From Mugil cephalus (lineage: Eukaryota; Chordata; Actinopteri; Mugiliformes; Mugilidae), in contig NC_061778.1 of NCBI RefSeq assembly GCF_022458985.1, positions 2,435,501 through 2,499,500 on the forward strand: 64,000 bases of DNA. The letters run 5' to 3'. A program made the position numbers and the translations under genes. Positions 10,846-23,149 of the stretch are shown piece after piece; position 1 is the first letter of the stretch, and each line of letters opens with the position of its first letter. A model generated the notes under the pieces. That model saw nothing but the letters and a program-made list of their open reading frames with translations. It searched no databases and had not been told where the DNA came from.

Positions 10846-11089
10846 GTATTAGCATATTAACTCACCCCCAGTCTCCTGTTTTTAAACTAGTTTCCCCTCT
10901 TACTAATAACTATAACTACTAACAGCCAAACCACATGTTGAAGAGAACCAGAGCTAAATCAAACTGCAGCCACAATGTTTGACCATCAGATATTCAGAGA
11001 AATATATTAAATGACACTAATCGTTTTTTCCCCCACTTCACTTCCTGGTTCTTCTTCTTCTTCTGGTGTTTGGCCACTAACAGACCTGC

Positions 11090-11104
11090 TGCTGCCACCT
11101 AGTG
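11090..11104 (-). promoter_or_regulatory. CTCF-like motif, U1 copy 3 flank
   Basis: TGCTGCCACCTAGTG at the unit boundary between the U1 copy 3 flank and LINE copy B. Motif evidence only. Confidence 0.45.
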
Positions 11105-11214
11105 TCTGTAGAGTGAACTACACTGTCTGGAACAACAGGATCTTAACATGTGTTAAAATAACACAATAAAGTTCAACAACTCAACTTTGTTGTCCAGAAA
11201 TATCAAACAGTTTT

Positions 11215-14150
11215 TCTACATTGCAGATATTCACTTTTGTGTATGTATATAAGTATTAATTCAGCTAAGTACTAAACAAAAAACATTGTTTGAAGTTGTT
11301 TGAAGCTTTATTGCAGTACATCCCCATTTCTGGATTTCAAATCTGCATATTTTTTTAATTTGCAATTCAGTATGTTTCACTACACCACAAACTGTCCAAA
11401 TCTTTGCATTTGTTATTGAATTTTAAATCACCAGAGGCAACAAATGACTCCTCTCCCCAAATTTAAGATCCAGACTCATGACCTCATAATCAACAGGAGA
11501 CATCGACACACATTTTCCTTTTAGCTGTTTCCACACTGAATTAGCAAATGGACATTTCCATAATACATGACAGATTGTTTCCTCAGCAGAAAACTCGGGT
11601 CTCGGTCAGTTTGTGTCTGTACAGGATGGAACAAACTGGAAGTTTTTTGTTTAGTACCAACCAGTTAAAATCCTTCAGTCTGTTTTCCAAACCTTTAACT
11701 CGTGCTTTCATCCAATTAATTTGTGTTGCATCAGTGTGGCATAACTTTTTACCCAACCCCTGGAATAAGCTTCTGTGATTCTTGAGACATTCTTCCTTTT
11801 TCTTAAACCACTTTACGATGTAACAGACGTGCTGAGGCAAGTCTTCCGCTTTAGGGGTGATATAAAACCACGGTATAACAAACCTAAAGGGGATGATAAG
11901 CCAGGAATAACCTGACATATGTGCATGTACTCCCAGGATAATAAGTAGCATTGGCAAGAAACAGAACATCCAACTTGAGGGGGATGTTGGGAAGATCCCT
12001 CCCTGCATCTTCTACGGGCTGATAAATTATTTCTCTTTTTATATATATATTCATATCCACCCCAGAAAAACTGAAAAATAATGTCTTTGTCGACAATTGC
12101 TAAACAGAGCATGAAAGATATAATAATGTAGCAATGAAGGCAGAATGTCGGATTTGATGGTCATAACTTTGCTAATATATGTCAAACGCCTACTTCTCCA
12201 GAAAGTTAATCTCTGGGACCAGTTGTAGAAACTATTTCCCTCAGGACGTTTAAAGGAGACGCTGAGAATAATCATTGGACCAGTGCATTAATTCAAACAG
12301 TGCGTCTCTTCTCCAGCCCCATGTTCCCAAAAACTTATACTGAGGTTTTTTTTTGTTTGTGTTTATTTTTGAACCAGAAGCAACAGAAAAATTATCTAGT
12401 ACCTTCAGGCTTCAGACTGTTATCATCTGCTACATATAAAATTAAATCATCTGCGTATTGCAGTGATATTCCCCTAATATTAGATTTTTTTCTAATCAAA
12501 CATACTAATGGTTCTGTGTATAACACATACAGCAGATAGAGGACAAACCTGACGAAGGCCCCTCATTTGTTTTATTTTTTTGCTAATATTCACATTAACT
12601 CTGATATTTATGTCATTGTATAAAATATTCATCCAATTAACAAAATTTGTACCAAATACAAACCTTAACATAATTCTCATCATCAAAGAATGATTGACTC
12701 TGTCAAAAGTCTTTTTTCTTGATCTAAACTAATGCAAATAGCTGAGAGGTTTCTGTCCTCTATATATGTCAGTAAATCCCCATGTAACTGAATATTCCAT
12801 GTAAACCTCCGTCCCACTGGTTTGATTTCAACAACTATTGAAACAGACATTGAAATTATCCTTATTCTGTTTCCTGCAAACTTTCATTCTTCATTTTCCA
12901 GAAACCTTCCCCATATTGTGATGTTTGTGCCTCTATTGACACTAATAGAAAACTATGGTCTGAATAACAAGCTGGAGAAATGTAAACAGAGAAAACGTTG
13001 GTGCCCTGTGGAATAAATACATAATCAATTCTTCTCTTTGCTCCATGTTATTCTCCCAAGTTAAACACTGATCATGTTTGTTAATCACTCTGTAAGAGTC
13101 TAAATCACCTCTTAAAATCCACATAAACTGGTCTGTTTGTCAAAAAACAACTATCTAAAGACTCAGGATCTCTCTGCATCTGCAGGGTCACACAGTTTTT
13201 AAATGGAGTAAACACACTGTGAAATCCAAGGTAGATAAATGAGAGAAAACTGCCTTTCTCTAACTTTTACTCTGTAACCCTCTAACATTTACAGTAACAA
13301 TTTGAAATTCTAGTGTCTTTTGTAAGTGAAATTAGTTCGATTACCCAAAACACATAAGTCTTTACTCTGCCACCAGTGAAAAGTGAAGCACCTTCCTGTT
13401 CCAGCCTCCTACTGACTGTGGTGACCTTTATCCCTGTCGCCCCACGTTCCTGGTCGCAGGGATGAACGTCCACGAGCCGCCTGCCTGTGGTAGTTTGTGA
13501 ATCAGTCGACTCCTCATCTGCAAAGTCCTTCTCTTGTAGCTGTGGGATGGAGCTAGATTTAGGCGGTAGCTGTTCGAAAGTCGGGTTAAAATGTGTAATA
13601 TCCAGACTAGTGGACACTTTCCTCTTCTTAGATTTCTTTTTCCTAACCACGGTTCTCCAGTCATCCTCCCCTTTTCCTCTCTCATCTCCCAGCTCAAGGT
13701 TTAACCAAAGGGTTAAACATGTGGACCGTCAAAATCTGAAAGCTGTTTCCAAACAAAGTTGACACGTGAAAAGACCTTTAGTGTTGGTCTCCCCTGTTGG
13801 ACAACTAACTCCAGAGCTTCCTCCACACGTGTGCTTGTATAAAAAGTGACATCAAAATATCCTTCTCTGCCTCAAACAGAAGATGTCGTCCGGTTTCAGA
13901 CTCAGACCATCGAACAGAACGTTTCTTCAAAAAAGTTACTCGGTTGAGCAAAGGAGAGTCTTTATTCTTGACCTCAAACCTGAGAGCGTTCTTCAAACTC
14001 ATCCCAACTGATTTCTCAGTGGACGGGGGAGATACAGACGCTGCCAGTATTTGTAGATTTTTCCTCTTTTAACCACCGAGCCAAGGGGATAGATACTTAC
14101 GGCATCACATCGATCATAGACACATTCAGGGCAGGTGTTTTTCATTCACA
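11215..14150 (-). mobile_element. Decayed Tx1-clade LINE, copy B
   Basis: Near-identical to copy A, with the same order: ORF1-like 13650-13282, endonuclease-like 13124-12942, reverse transcriptase piece 12686-12492, C-terminal piece 12008-11583. It shares most disabling changes with copy A, so the element was already dead when the 4.52-kb unit was duplicated. Differences are small indels, for example around 12080-12115 and 13995-14040. Confidence 0.8.
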
Positions 14151-14190
14151 GTTTATCAGAGAGTGTATTTTGTTTTCCACATGTAGAGGG

Positions 14191-14378
14191 GGGTGCACCG
14201 TTCCTGGAGGTACTACAATACCAGGTCGATGCGTGGAGTGGACGGAGCAAGCCCCTATTCCATCTCCCTGTTCCAAAAATCAATTTAATATATGGTCCCC
14301 GGGTAGGGGACGTATCAGATATTAAACTGATAAGAACAGATACTACACTTGATCTTAGCCAAAAGGCCGAGAAGCGAT
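14191..14378 (-). ncRNA. U2 spliceosomal snRNA, copy 4
   Basis: Full 188-nt U2 on minus. One change in the 3' stem-loop: sense TATTGTAGTACC here versus TATTGCAGTACC in the others, a C-to-T near 14215. Core elements are intact. Flanks match copy 3. Confidence 0.95.
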
Positions 14379-14978
14379 ACCCACAATGGGTTGGAGGAAA
14401 TGTGGCCATTCCTGGCACCATCAGTCTCACTCCTGGTGTAAATATATTTATCTTCAGTGACGCCACCTCTCAGTGAGATCAACACTAAACACTCAGTAGA
14501 TGAACAACCCCACGATACAGAACCCACAACATGTCTCATATTATAACACATGGTTGTTTAATGTGTTTTCATGGCTTTCAGGTCATGTGTTACACTCTCA
14601 TCCAATTAGATTTAAGAACATAATGTGCTAATAATATTTGTTACTTGGAGCAAATGTGGGCCATAATTTTCTAAATATGTCCTGTATCAATAGAAATAGA
14701 TTTAAAGAGAATCTAAATCAATGCTGTAAATTATAATAAAAGTACTTTTTAGTGCATTAAACATTACATTGTCTCAATGGTCATTAATGAACTGAGCTGT
14801 GTCGCCATCTTGTGGACAACGTGGGAACTATTTGACTTTCCTCGTTCTGGTTAAAGTCTTTTATGAAGAAAAATAAAGAGAGAATATATAATGTACAGAA
14901 ATATAAGTCAAGACTATTTACATGTAATAGAACATTATTCTAGGTATTTTTTGGGATGAGTTTCTTTTCACATTTTAT

Positions 14979-15143
14979 CAGGGGAGAGCGCGAACGCAGT
15001 CCCCCACTACCAGAAATTATGCAGTCGAGATTCCCACATTTGGGGAATTCGCAGGGGTCAGCACAGCCCGGAGTGCAGTGGCTGAGCCTCGCCCTGGGTG
15101 AACCGCCTTCTTGATCACGGTATCTCCCCTGCCAGGTAAGTAT
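14979..15143 (-). ncRNA. U1 spliceosomal snRNA, copy 4
   Basis: Full 165-nt U1 on minus. One difference from the others in the U1A loop region: sense CCACTGCACTCC here versus CCATTGCACTCC, which touches the first part of the ATTGCACTCC loop. The 3' box is GTGAAAAGAAA, like copy 1. The ZNF143-like site is 202 bp upstream. Confidence 0.95.
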
Positions 15144-15344
15144 GAGTTGTACAAGTCACAGACTGGGGGGCATTCACAGACACACCGTGTTGACTGATGG
15201 TGCTGACAATCTACACCTCAACACAACCAGGTCCTACAGATGCTGTCACTCTGCATGTTTACAATACACAAGAGACGATTTAGGAGAGAATCTGACTAAG
15301 ATTATTAACGTTTTATTTCAAATATACTTAGTTTTTTCCTCATT

Positions 15345-15362
15345 TTCCCATCATGCAATGCT
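15345..15362 (+). promoter_or_regulatory. ZNF143/Staf-like site, U1 copy 4
   Basis: TTCCCATCATGCAATGCT, 202 bp from the U1 start at 15143; identical to copies 1 and 3. Confidence 0.7.
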
Positions 15363-15606
15363 GCTGTATTATCGAAAGCTACACCCAGTCTCCTGTTTTT
15401 AAACTAGTTTCCCCTCTTACTAATAACTATAACTACTAACAACCAAACCACATGTTGAAGAGAACCAGAGCTAAATCAAACTGCAGCCACAATGTTTGAC
15501 CATCAGATTTTCAGAGAAACATATTAAATGACACTATTTGATTCATTCTTTCCCGCCTCACTTCCTGGTTCTTCTTCTTCTGGTGTTTGGCCACTAACAG
15601 ACCTGC

Positions 15607-15621
15607 TGCTGCCACCTAGTG
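15607..15621 (-). promoter_or_regulatory. CTCF-like motif, right end of the array
   Basis: TGCTGCCACCTAGTG at the right end of the last snRNA unit. Array-type sequence continues to about 15730 and then stops. Confidence 0.45.
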
Positions 15622-15794
15622 TCTGTAGAGCGAACCACACTGTCTAAAACCACAGGATCTTAATATGTTGTGGTAAAATAACACAATAATGTTAAACAAC
15701 TCAATTTTAAGCGCCCAGAAATATCAAAGAGCGTTGAGAGACAAAAACAGGCCAGAGAGAGAGAGAGATGTGAAACTACATGTTTGTACAGAAA

Positions 15795-16430
15795 CTGACT
15801 GAGGTCGCCTAGCGACCAGGAGTGAGAACTACATTTGGATTTTAAAAGTTGTTAAATTAAACAAATACTGTTGTATTTTAAGTTTCCCCGCGTGCATCCG
15901 TCTGTAGTAACTAGTCTTATATATTTTTTACAGTTAATACAGAAAACATCTTACCTGAATGATGTTCAGGGCCACTCCGCACAGACGACCGGTAAATCCA
16001 CAAATAACGTTACAGGTAAAGGTGCGTTGACATGTCCGTGTCATTTCCATCGCTCTTTTCATATTGTTTTTTAAACAAACTTTGTGTTGATATACTTTCC
16101 CATTTCTATTTAATACACGTGCATACAAACGTTCCTCTTTTGACATCCAGCCAGGTATTTCACATCCTCCATTAGCAACATCGACAAGTCACTATAGGCC
16201 GCAAACTTGGCGCAAGGATAATGCTGTTGCTGCCACCTAGTGACCTGGAGGGAGAACTACATCTGGATTTTTAAAACGTTGTGAAATACACCAAAATACA
16301 ATCTGAATTTAAAATATATTATGTAATGGCACAGTTTTTATGTTTGTAGTATCGAGCCATGTATTTTTTTACAGCTAATAATACAGAAAAATGGCACGAG
16401 TGTAGTACAGATCACTCCGCACACGACCGT
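15795..16430 (+). repeat. Old direct duplication next to the snRNA array
   Basis: Two diverged copies about 430 bp apart, near 15800-16010 and 16228-16440. Shared segments in order: GGAG(T/G)GAGAACTACAT(T/C)TGGATTTT, TTTTTTACAG(T/C)TAATA, and CACTCCGCACA(G)ACGACCG. The second copy carries the CTCF-like 15-mer at 16228-16242; in the first it is degraded. No gene is seen. Confidence 0.6.
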
Positions 16431-16439
16431 TAATTCACC

Positions 16440-17690
16440 GTTAAATCACTATCGGCGCCATCTTGGCTCAAAGTTACTGGAGCGTCTTCCCGGTCGAAGT
16501 TGCTCTTCATCAGCCAAGTCTGAGTCGCTCAGTTTACCCTCGATATCTTCTTCTTTTTCACCATTTTTTATCAATGAAATCCCGCGAGTTATGTTTCCGG
16601 TGTTCCAGGTCTGTGTGGCCTTGACTTAAAACAGTTTACACTTGGCCAGGTAACAGGTGTCTTTAGCAGCATTTCCGTTGAACTTGTTACGACTGCTGAG
16701 TGGTAGCGCCCCATAGCGGACGCCATGTGAATTACACATCAACACATTACAGATGCTGTAAATGTTTTTATTATTATATAATGTATGTTGGTTTTTCTGT
16801 TATTGAATAATTTCAAGAGCGACATAAAAATAATTACAAAAAGCAAATTTTTTGGGCCCATGTTATCCCAACATTGTAGATGCAGAAGATGTAGAAGATG
16901 GAAACAAGAGTGACTGAAAAGACTGAAGTTCTACTGCAGGTGTCCAGGTCTAGACCCTGTTTATATCCGCCCAGATCCTGCTCACAGTCCTGCAGAACTT
17001 CTCAGGTGATTCTGCTGTTGTAGCAGAGGTCATACAGACCCGTTTTATATTGTGCTGCACATTGGTGAAATAACGCGTGTCCATATTTTTCTTTTTCAAA
17101 AACGACTTCCAGTTCAAAGATGATGATTATTTGTTTGTACTTCTTAGATCAAACTAACCTCAAATACCTGAAGATATTAATCTTATCAGTGTCTTATCTT
17201 AACAAATGCTTGAGTCTCAGGAGGATAGAGTATCATCGTAGTATCCATCCATAAGAAGACTTTTTTTTAATTTTGTAACATTTTTTCATGTAGAAAATCA
17301 AGATGAATGAATTTACCATCTGATAAACAGATGTAAACACATATTTAGATCATTAGAACAAAAGAGCTGATTCAGACACTTGTCAACATCACATCAGGCC
17401 ACTTCTACTCAGTCAGTCTCATCCCTTTATGAACTGGCCACCTCCACAATATTCATTTTATAATTTCCTCAAAATGCTGCTGTATTTCAGTCCAGCACAA
17501 GTATTAATTGTCCTTTACACCTACAGTCTTCAGTATTTGATGCAAATAAATCCCCTTTCTTGACAATTAGAGTCCCTGTTCTATTTTTTTTAATCATATT
17601 TATGAGTTAAAGTATCTGAACAAACCTGACTTGAGCCTTATCACGTCTGAAAAACAGACATTAAACACAAAACACTGAGATCGGAATAAC
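16440..17690. other. Intergenic, between the snRNA array and the hnrnpl 3' end
   Basis: No supported gene. On minus, about 16590-16450 reads as a short acidic stretch (EEDIEGKLSDSDLADEEQ) without a start or a clear family; it may be a relic of a transposase or a host gene. The rest is AT-rich with no RNA gene recognised. Confidence 0.4.
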
Positions 17691-18239
17691 TGCAACAAAC
17701 AAAACTTTTATTTGAAGTTTTTTTTTTATTTTCTTAGAACAAAAACAATTCTCTATCTGCATATCTAACACAGAGATGCAGAACTGAATAGGCAGCAATT
17801 AAAATAACCAAAAAAAACAAAAAAACAAACAAAAGTGATATATATATATAATAAAAGTTTCAAAAGACAACTTTTACAAAACCATGTTGTCCACTGCCAC
17901 TGAACCACCTGATCATAAAACCAGCTCTTTCAAATACACTATGTCAGGTTTCTATTTAAGCATAATACAAAAAAAGTAAAAAGGACAACTTAATATTGAA
18001 GACACGCAGGAACAGGAACTCTAAACCACATCTGGGGGATAAATATCAAAACTTTTAACGCCCGTTGGCCTTTTTGTTGAAGCTGCTAAATGTATCAAAT
18101 ACGAGGAGTCTCTCCTCGTGGAGATCAAGTTTAATCGAGACTTTTGCCCCCAGGCGAGTTGTGAGCAGTCATGGTCTAAGTACATGAGAACATGGGAATG
18201 GCGGACCGATTCTTCGTCTCCCTGACCTCCACGCTGCGC
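17690..18239 (-). other. hnrnpl: hnrnpl 3' untranslated region
   Basis: Sequence after the TGA at 18240-18242. A polyadenylation signal AATAAA lies on minus at 17712-17707, so cleavage is expected near 17690. The exact end is inferred. Confidence 0.6.
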
Positions 18240-21200
18240 TCAGTTGGCGTGTTGAACGGTGGAGAAGCAGAGTTTGAGAGTGTAGGGGTACGGCCCGGCT
18301 GAAAGAGAGGAGGGAACAAAAGTTAAGCATCGTATGGATCGTTCTCGAGTCCAATCGTCCCTAATTTAACCTGATAATCCACATTATTCCTGGTCTCTCT
18401 GCGTTTACTGATACATCTCAACATGTTTTTTGCCGCTCAGGAGGAAGTGACATCAGTGCACGTCCTCTATAAACCACGCTGACGTTTTTTTCCATAGTTT
18501 GGCCAATGGAGCGATTTATACTCTGGATAATCCGTGAAATTATTAACACATTATTACCGTTTATATCATTTCACATGTTATTTTCCACACTAAACTGCAA
18601 GAGGGCGCTCTAGGCCTGTGTTGATAATTTCAACATTGGCGATAACTTTTAAAAACAACTGAGAAAGGGTTTAACAAAAATGGCACCGAAGAGAAAATCA
18701 TATTCTGCAGATCACAAGCTGCAAGTAGTAAAATAAGCAGCCGAAAACGGTGATCGAGCAGCAGAAATTTTAGTTTCGAGTTAGCGAGAAACTTGTAAGG
18801 GAACTGGCGAAAAGCGGAGGTTACTCTTACTGAAATGAAGATAACAAAAAAAAAGCCAATCGCGGGCTAAAAGCTACGTGGCCACAGCTACAGGAACGAG
18901 TTCGTAGAAGAGGAAGCGCCGCATCTTCCACCTCCGGAGTTAGCGGAGTTGTTTAAAAGTGACACCGAGGATGAAGATTTCATTGGATTTCAAGTTATTT
19001 GGAGTGAAACGGACGGTTTGGTAAACTTCTCAGCATATTATTTATGCTATAGTTATCTGAATAACTCTTAATATGTTATGTTAACATACCAGGCACGTTC
19101 TCAGTTGTGTCATGTAACGTAAGCATAATTATTCAGCCTGTTGTTGCCTCTATTCTATTTTTATTGTAAATTGCCTTTCAAGATGACATGTCTGTTCGTG
19201 GTGTTGGATTTTATGAAATAAATTTCCCCCAAAAATGCGACTTATTGTCCGGAAAATACGGTACATTGACCGTTTTACAACAGAATAATTGCTGCTTGTT
19301 TCAGGCTCTGCTTCCTGTCTCACTTCCTTTGAGTTAATTGATGTTTTCTGGCTGAAGACACACAAAACACATGATGCGATCTTTGTTTTTTTTTTTTTTT
19401 TACTGTGTAGCCCATATTTACATGAACTTTACTCCACTGGTTCCTGTTTGTAATCTCTGCAAATTCTTGTGATATTACAGAAATGATGCATCAATTGACC
19501 AGGAGAGGCTTCAAATCTGTGACCTGCAACAGCTTCAGAGAGTAGACAGCTGTTTTTCTCCGTGCGGTTTCAGATTCACTGAACTTTATCGTCTCTCACA
19601 GGTTCTACTCCCCAGATGTTTGTGTGGTATCGGTGTCAAACCGGGTGCACGAGTGTCTTTCACATACTTGCGTTTTTCATTTGGTAGTGATTCATCATGG
19701 CCAGCGCCTCCATGGCGTCGTTGATGGACTCCCACTCTAGCAGACCTGAGGCACTGCGATCGCTGGGTGCAGCGCCACCTGGTGGTCGGAGGGGGAGAGA
19801 GCGGAGAGAGCTTAAATGTAAAGATGTACATTTCTTCAGCGTCTCAGTTAAAAATTAAAAAACAAGGATCTTACTTTTTCCTGTAAACATTTTGACGTTA
19901 ACGGGAGACTTGACACCGATCTCTTCACAAATCTGCAAAGAGCACAAACGTTCGTTAGAAAACACAACTCGAATTTTGACACTTTTTTGACGTCCTGTCC
20001 GTCCTCTTATCTGCCGACCTGAGAGAAAACCTCCGGCGTGACGTCTGGCTGAGCGTTGAAGAAGTGCAGCACGCTGCTCGGGTGCTGGATGCGGTTCTTG
20101 GCCGCCTGCTCCGGCGACGTGAACCGGTTGTTCCTGGAGCCGTGGAAGTCCTTGAAGCTGCTGGTGCCGTCGTCCAGCTCGTAGCACTGACCCGGGACGA
20201 TGGCCTGCTGCTTGGACACGCTGCAGGACGGACGGGACAAATCGATTCAGGTCAGATAAACAGCCAGAGTCGTCGTCTCAGGCTGCTCGGTTTTAAAAGT
20301 CTGAACTCACCACACGTTGAGTTTCTGTCCAAACAAGAAGTTGTTGTTGAGGTGAGTGATGGCGCGGTCCACTGCGTAACAGTCTCCCATCTCCACCATG
20401 GCTGCCCCGGGTTTACTCTTCATGAACTTCACCTGCGGAAAGTGACAGAAGACGTTTTACGAGTCCAGTCGTCCCCCCGAGGGAAAGAAAAACACAATAA
20501 ACACAAGCAGGAAAGAGGCTGTTGACGTGTGATGGATGGTCACAACTCAACAACCACGTCTGCTTCAAAAGCTCATCTGTTAAGAGTCGAGCTTAACTCG
20601 ATCAGGCAACACTTTCATTTTCTTGCCCTGCAGATACTCTCAGGTGTGACTTCACAAAGCAAAGCAACTATTCATAGAAGCTTGAAAACAGGACACATTA
20701 AATGACGTTTCTATAAAGAAAACACTGACCCGCTCTACGTTGCCGTACAGACAGAAGATGTTGAAGACGCGGTCGGCGTTCATCTTCAGAGGCTCCAGCC
20801 CGTAAACCATGACGACGGGGGAGTCGGCGTGGGCCCCGTACTCGCCGGGGGGAGGGGGCGGGGGTCCGTAGCCGGGCCCGTAGCTCCTCCCTCCGCGCCC
20901 TCTCATGGGCGGACCCATGCGGCGACCCTCGTAGGGCGGGGAGCCGTAGCTCTCGTCGTAGCCGTGGTAACCGCCTCCTGAGGGGCAACAAGGGAAAGAC
21001 GACAGAGACTGAATGAAGACGGGAAACTAACATGTCGCTGCGTAGGAGAAGAGATTTGGAACAAATCAAACATGACAACACAGCATCATGTAACTTCTAA
21101 TGTGTAAGAGACTCATTTAAGCAGAGTCGCTACAGGTGAACAGGGTGAAATCTTTAACTAATCAACATGAAACTTCTCCACTTTATTACTTACGCAAATA

Positions 21201-23118
21201 CAATCACTGTTTGTATTACAAGTTTTCTGTGACTTTATATTTAAATATGCAAAATGAGGAGTTCTCTACATAAATATGCACTAATTTGCATAAATTTCCA
21301 GAACAGGAATCTGAATAACGGCTAAAGTTGAGGTTCCAAATTCTTTGTTTCATTTTGTTAACATATTAGATTTTCAGGTTCTTACAGACGGACTTTTCTT
21401 TTATCACAAACAGTCCATGTTTTTAGCAGTAAAATGTTCTGCAGAATGCAGTTGGGAATAAATCTGCAGAAACTCATTTTGAGAAAAAAATGGCATTTAA
21501 AGTTTGCACAATGTATATTTTTATACACTGTATATGAACCAAAACCAAATCTACTCAAATCCTTCAAAACACATCAACATATTAAACAGATTAAAGCAGC
21601 TCCTCCTGGTTTATCTCTTTAATTAGCTTTAAATGTGTGTTTTGGGTCCTTACCGTACTCTGGAGGGTGGTCGCCCAGCAGAGCAGGCTGCCTCTGCCGC
21701 TTGTTGGGGTTGGCGTTCACGTCTTCTATGAAAGCAAAGAAGAAGAAAAAAGAAAAAAAAAAGGTAGAGAGAAGAAGAAGAAGAAGAAGAAGAGATGGGT
21801 AAATACACCGGCTGCAATAAAAATGAACTTTTTTATGTTAAAAATCTGGCTCAGGACGAACTAAGAACCTCAGACTCATGCATTTCAGAACCACACCAGT
21901 ACAGACCCACAGCCCCCCCCCCACCCCCACCCCGTCCCTCCCCCACACAGACTAACAACAATCAGCCCGAGTGATTGTCCTGTTTGTCTCTGTATGTTAA
22001 TTAGCTGAGGGGAATGGGGGGAGGGAGTCGTGGGGATGCAACAAATGATAGAACTGATTTCATCCCTTCCATCCAGAGACGACCACAAAAAACTGCATCA
22101 TATAAAGTGGATCAAGGCAAAAGATGGGAGGGAGGGCGGGAGGGAGGGAGGGGGGGGTTTCTGATGATCCAGGAAGTGAAAGGGGGGGGAGAGGGGGTGA
22201 GGAGATTTAAACAGAAACACTCTGGATAAACATCAAACGGCTACATTTTTCTTTTATATCTTTTAAATAAAGTTTGATCGCTCACACACACCTGAATTGC
22301 TCCCATTTCCATCTGCATCACCATCTGTACAGGTACACAACAACCACACACAATCAGAATGGAAGCCAGGTTAAACAAGACGTACATTTTTTTACTGGGA
22401 GAGTTTTTTTTAAAGTAAAAATTAACCCCCCACAAAAAAAAACAAAAAAAAAACACTCATGACGCTTTTAGAATAAAAGAAAATAAATACATAAATTAAA
22501 ATAAAAACACAGGAGAAATTAAAACTGTGGCAGGTTCATTAACCCTGCGGTGGGAAATTTAGACTCCAGCAGCCACTGTGGCCGGTGGATTTTAAATAAA
22601 ATAAATAAATACACAAAATAAAAGCAGCTCTAATGGCTGTTTAACACTTTAACAGAGCTGGTCATGAGTCGAGCACATCCGACCTGAGTTAACAAGACTT
22701 CACCCTCGTTCCAGATTAAAAGAAACTATCTCAAAGTCCAGCAGAGGGAGCGACAACACATAATGATCTGAGTAAACATTTGGATTCGAACAGAACCACA
22801 ACCACCATCAGCCTCTCCCAGAAAGAGAAACATTAAGCCTGTATGAAGGGTTGGGTTTGGGTGGGGTGGTGGGGGGGTCATGTCTGTCTTGTGTGCGATG
22901 TTGGCTGCTGGGCGTTTGGGGTCGTGTGGTGCTGTTGTGCAGTTATGTTCCCATGAGGAGGGTCTCGATTTACTTACTGCATGTTTACAAACAGTGGGAG
23001 GAAGACATTTGCTGCAGTAGTCGCACCAACTCTCCACTCAATTCATTTCATCCCACACTCCTCCTCCTCCTATCCATTTTCCTCTTTTGGGGGGAGGAGG
23101 AAGGTTTGTGGGGGAGAA

Positions 23119-23149
<31 letters not shown>

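Larger units (their letters stand above)
5152..15730 (-). repeat. Tandem U2-U1 array, unit about 4.52 kb
   Basis: U2 starts at 5339, 9862 and 14378 and U1 starts at 6104, 10625 and 15143, giving spacings of 4516-4523 bp. The first two units consist of U2, U1, a U1 upstream flank of about 500-600 bp, and a LINE remnant of about 2.9 kb. The third unit (14191-15730) ends after the U1 flank, without a LINE. Units are nearly identical by eye, with small indels such as around 7561-7620 versus 12061-12115, so whole units were duplicated, LINE included. Confidence 0.9.

Noticed and set aside
16450-16600. Acidic minus-strand stretch EEDIEGKLSDSDLADEEQ
   Set aside because: No start, no splice context and no recognisable domain; kept only as a possible relic.
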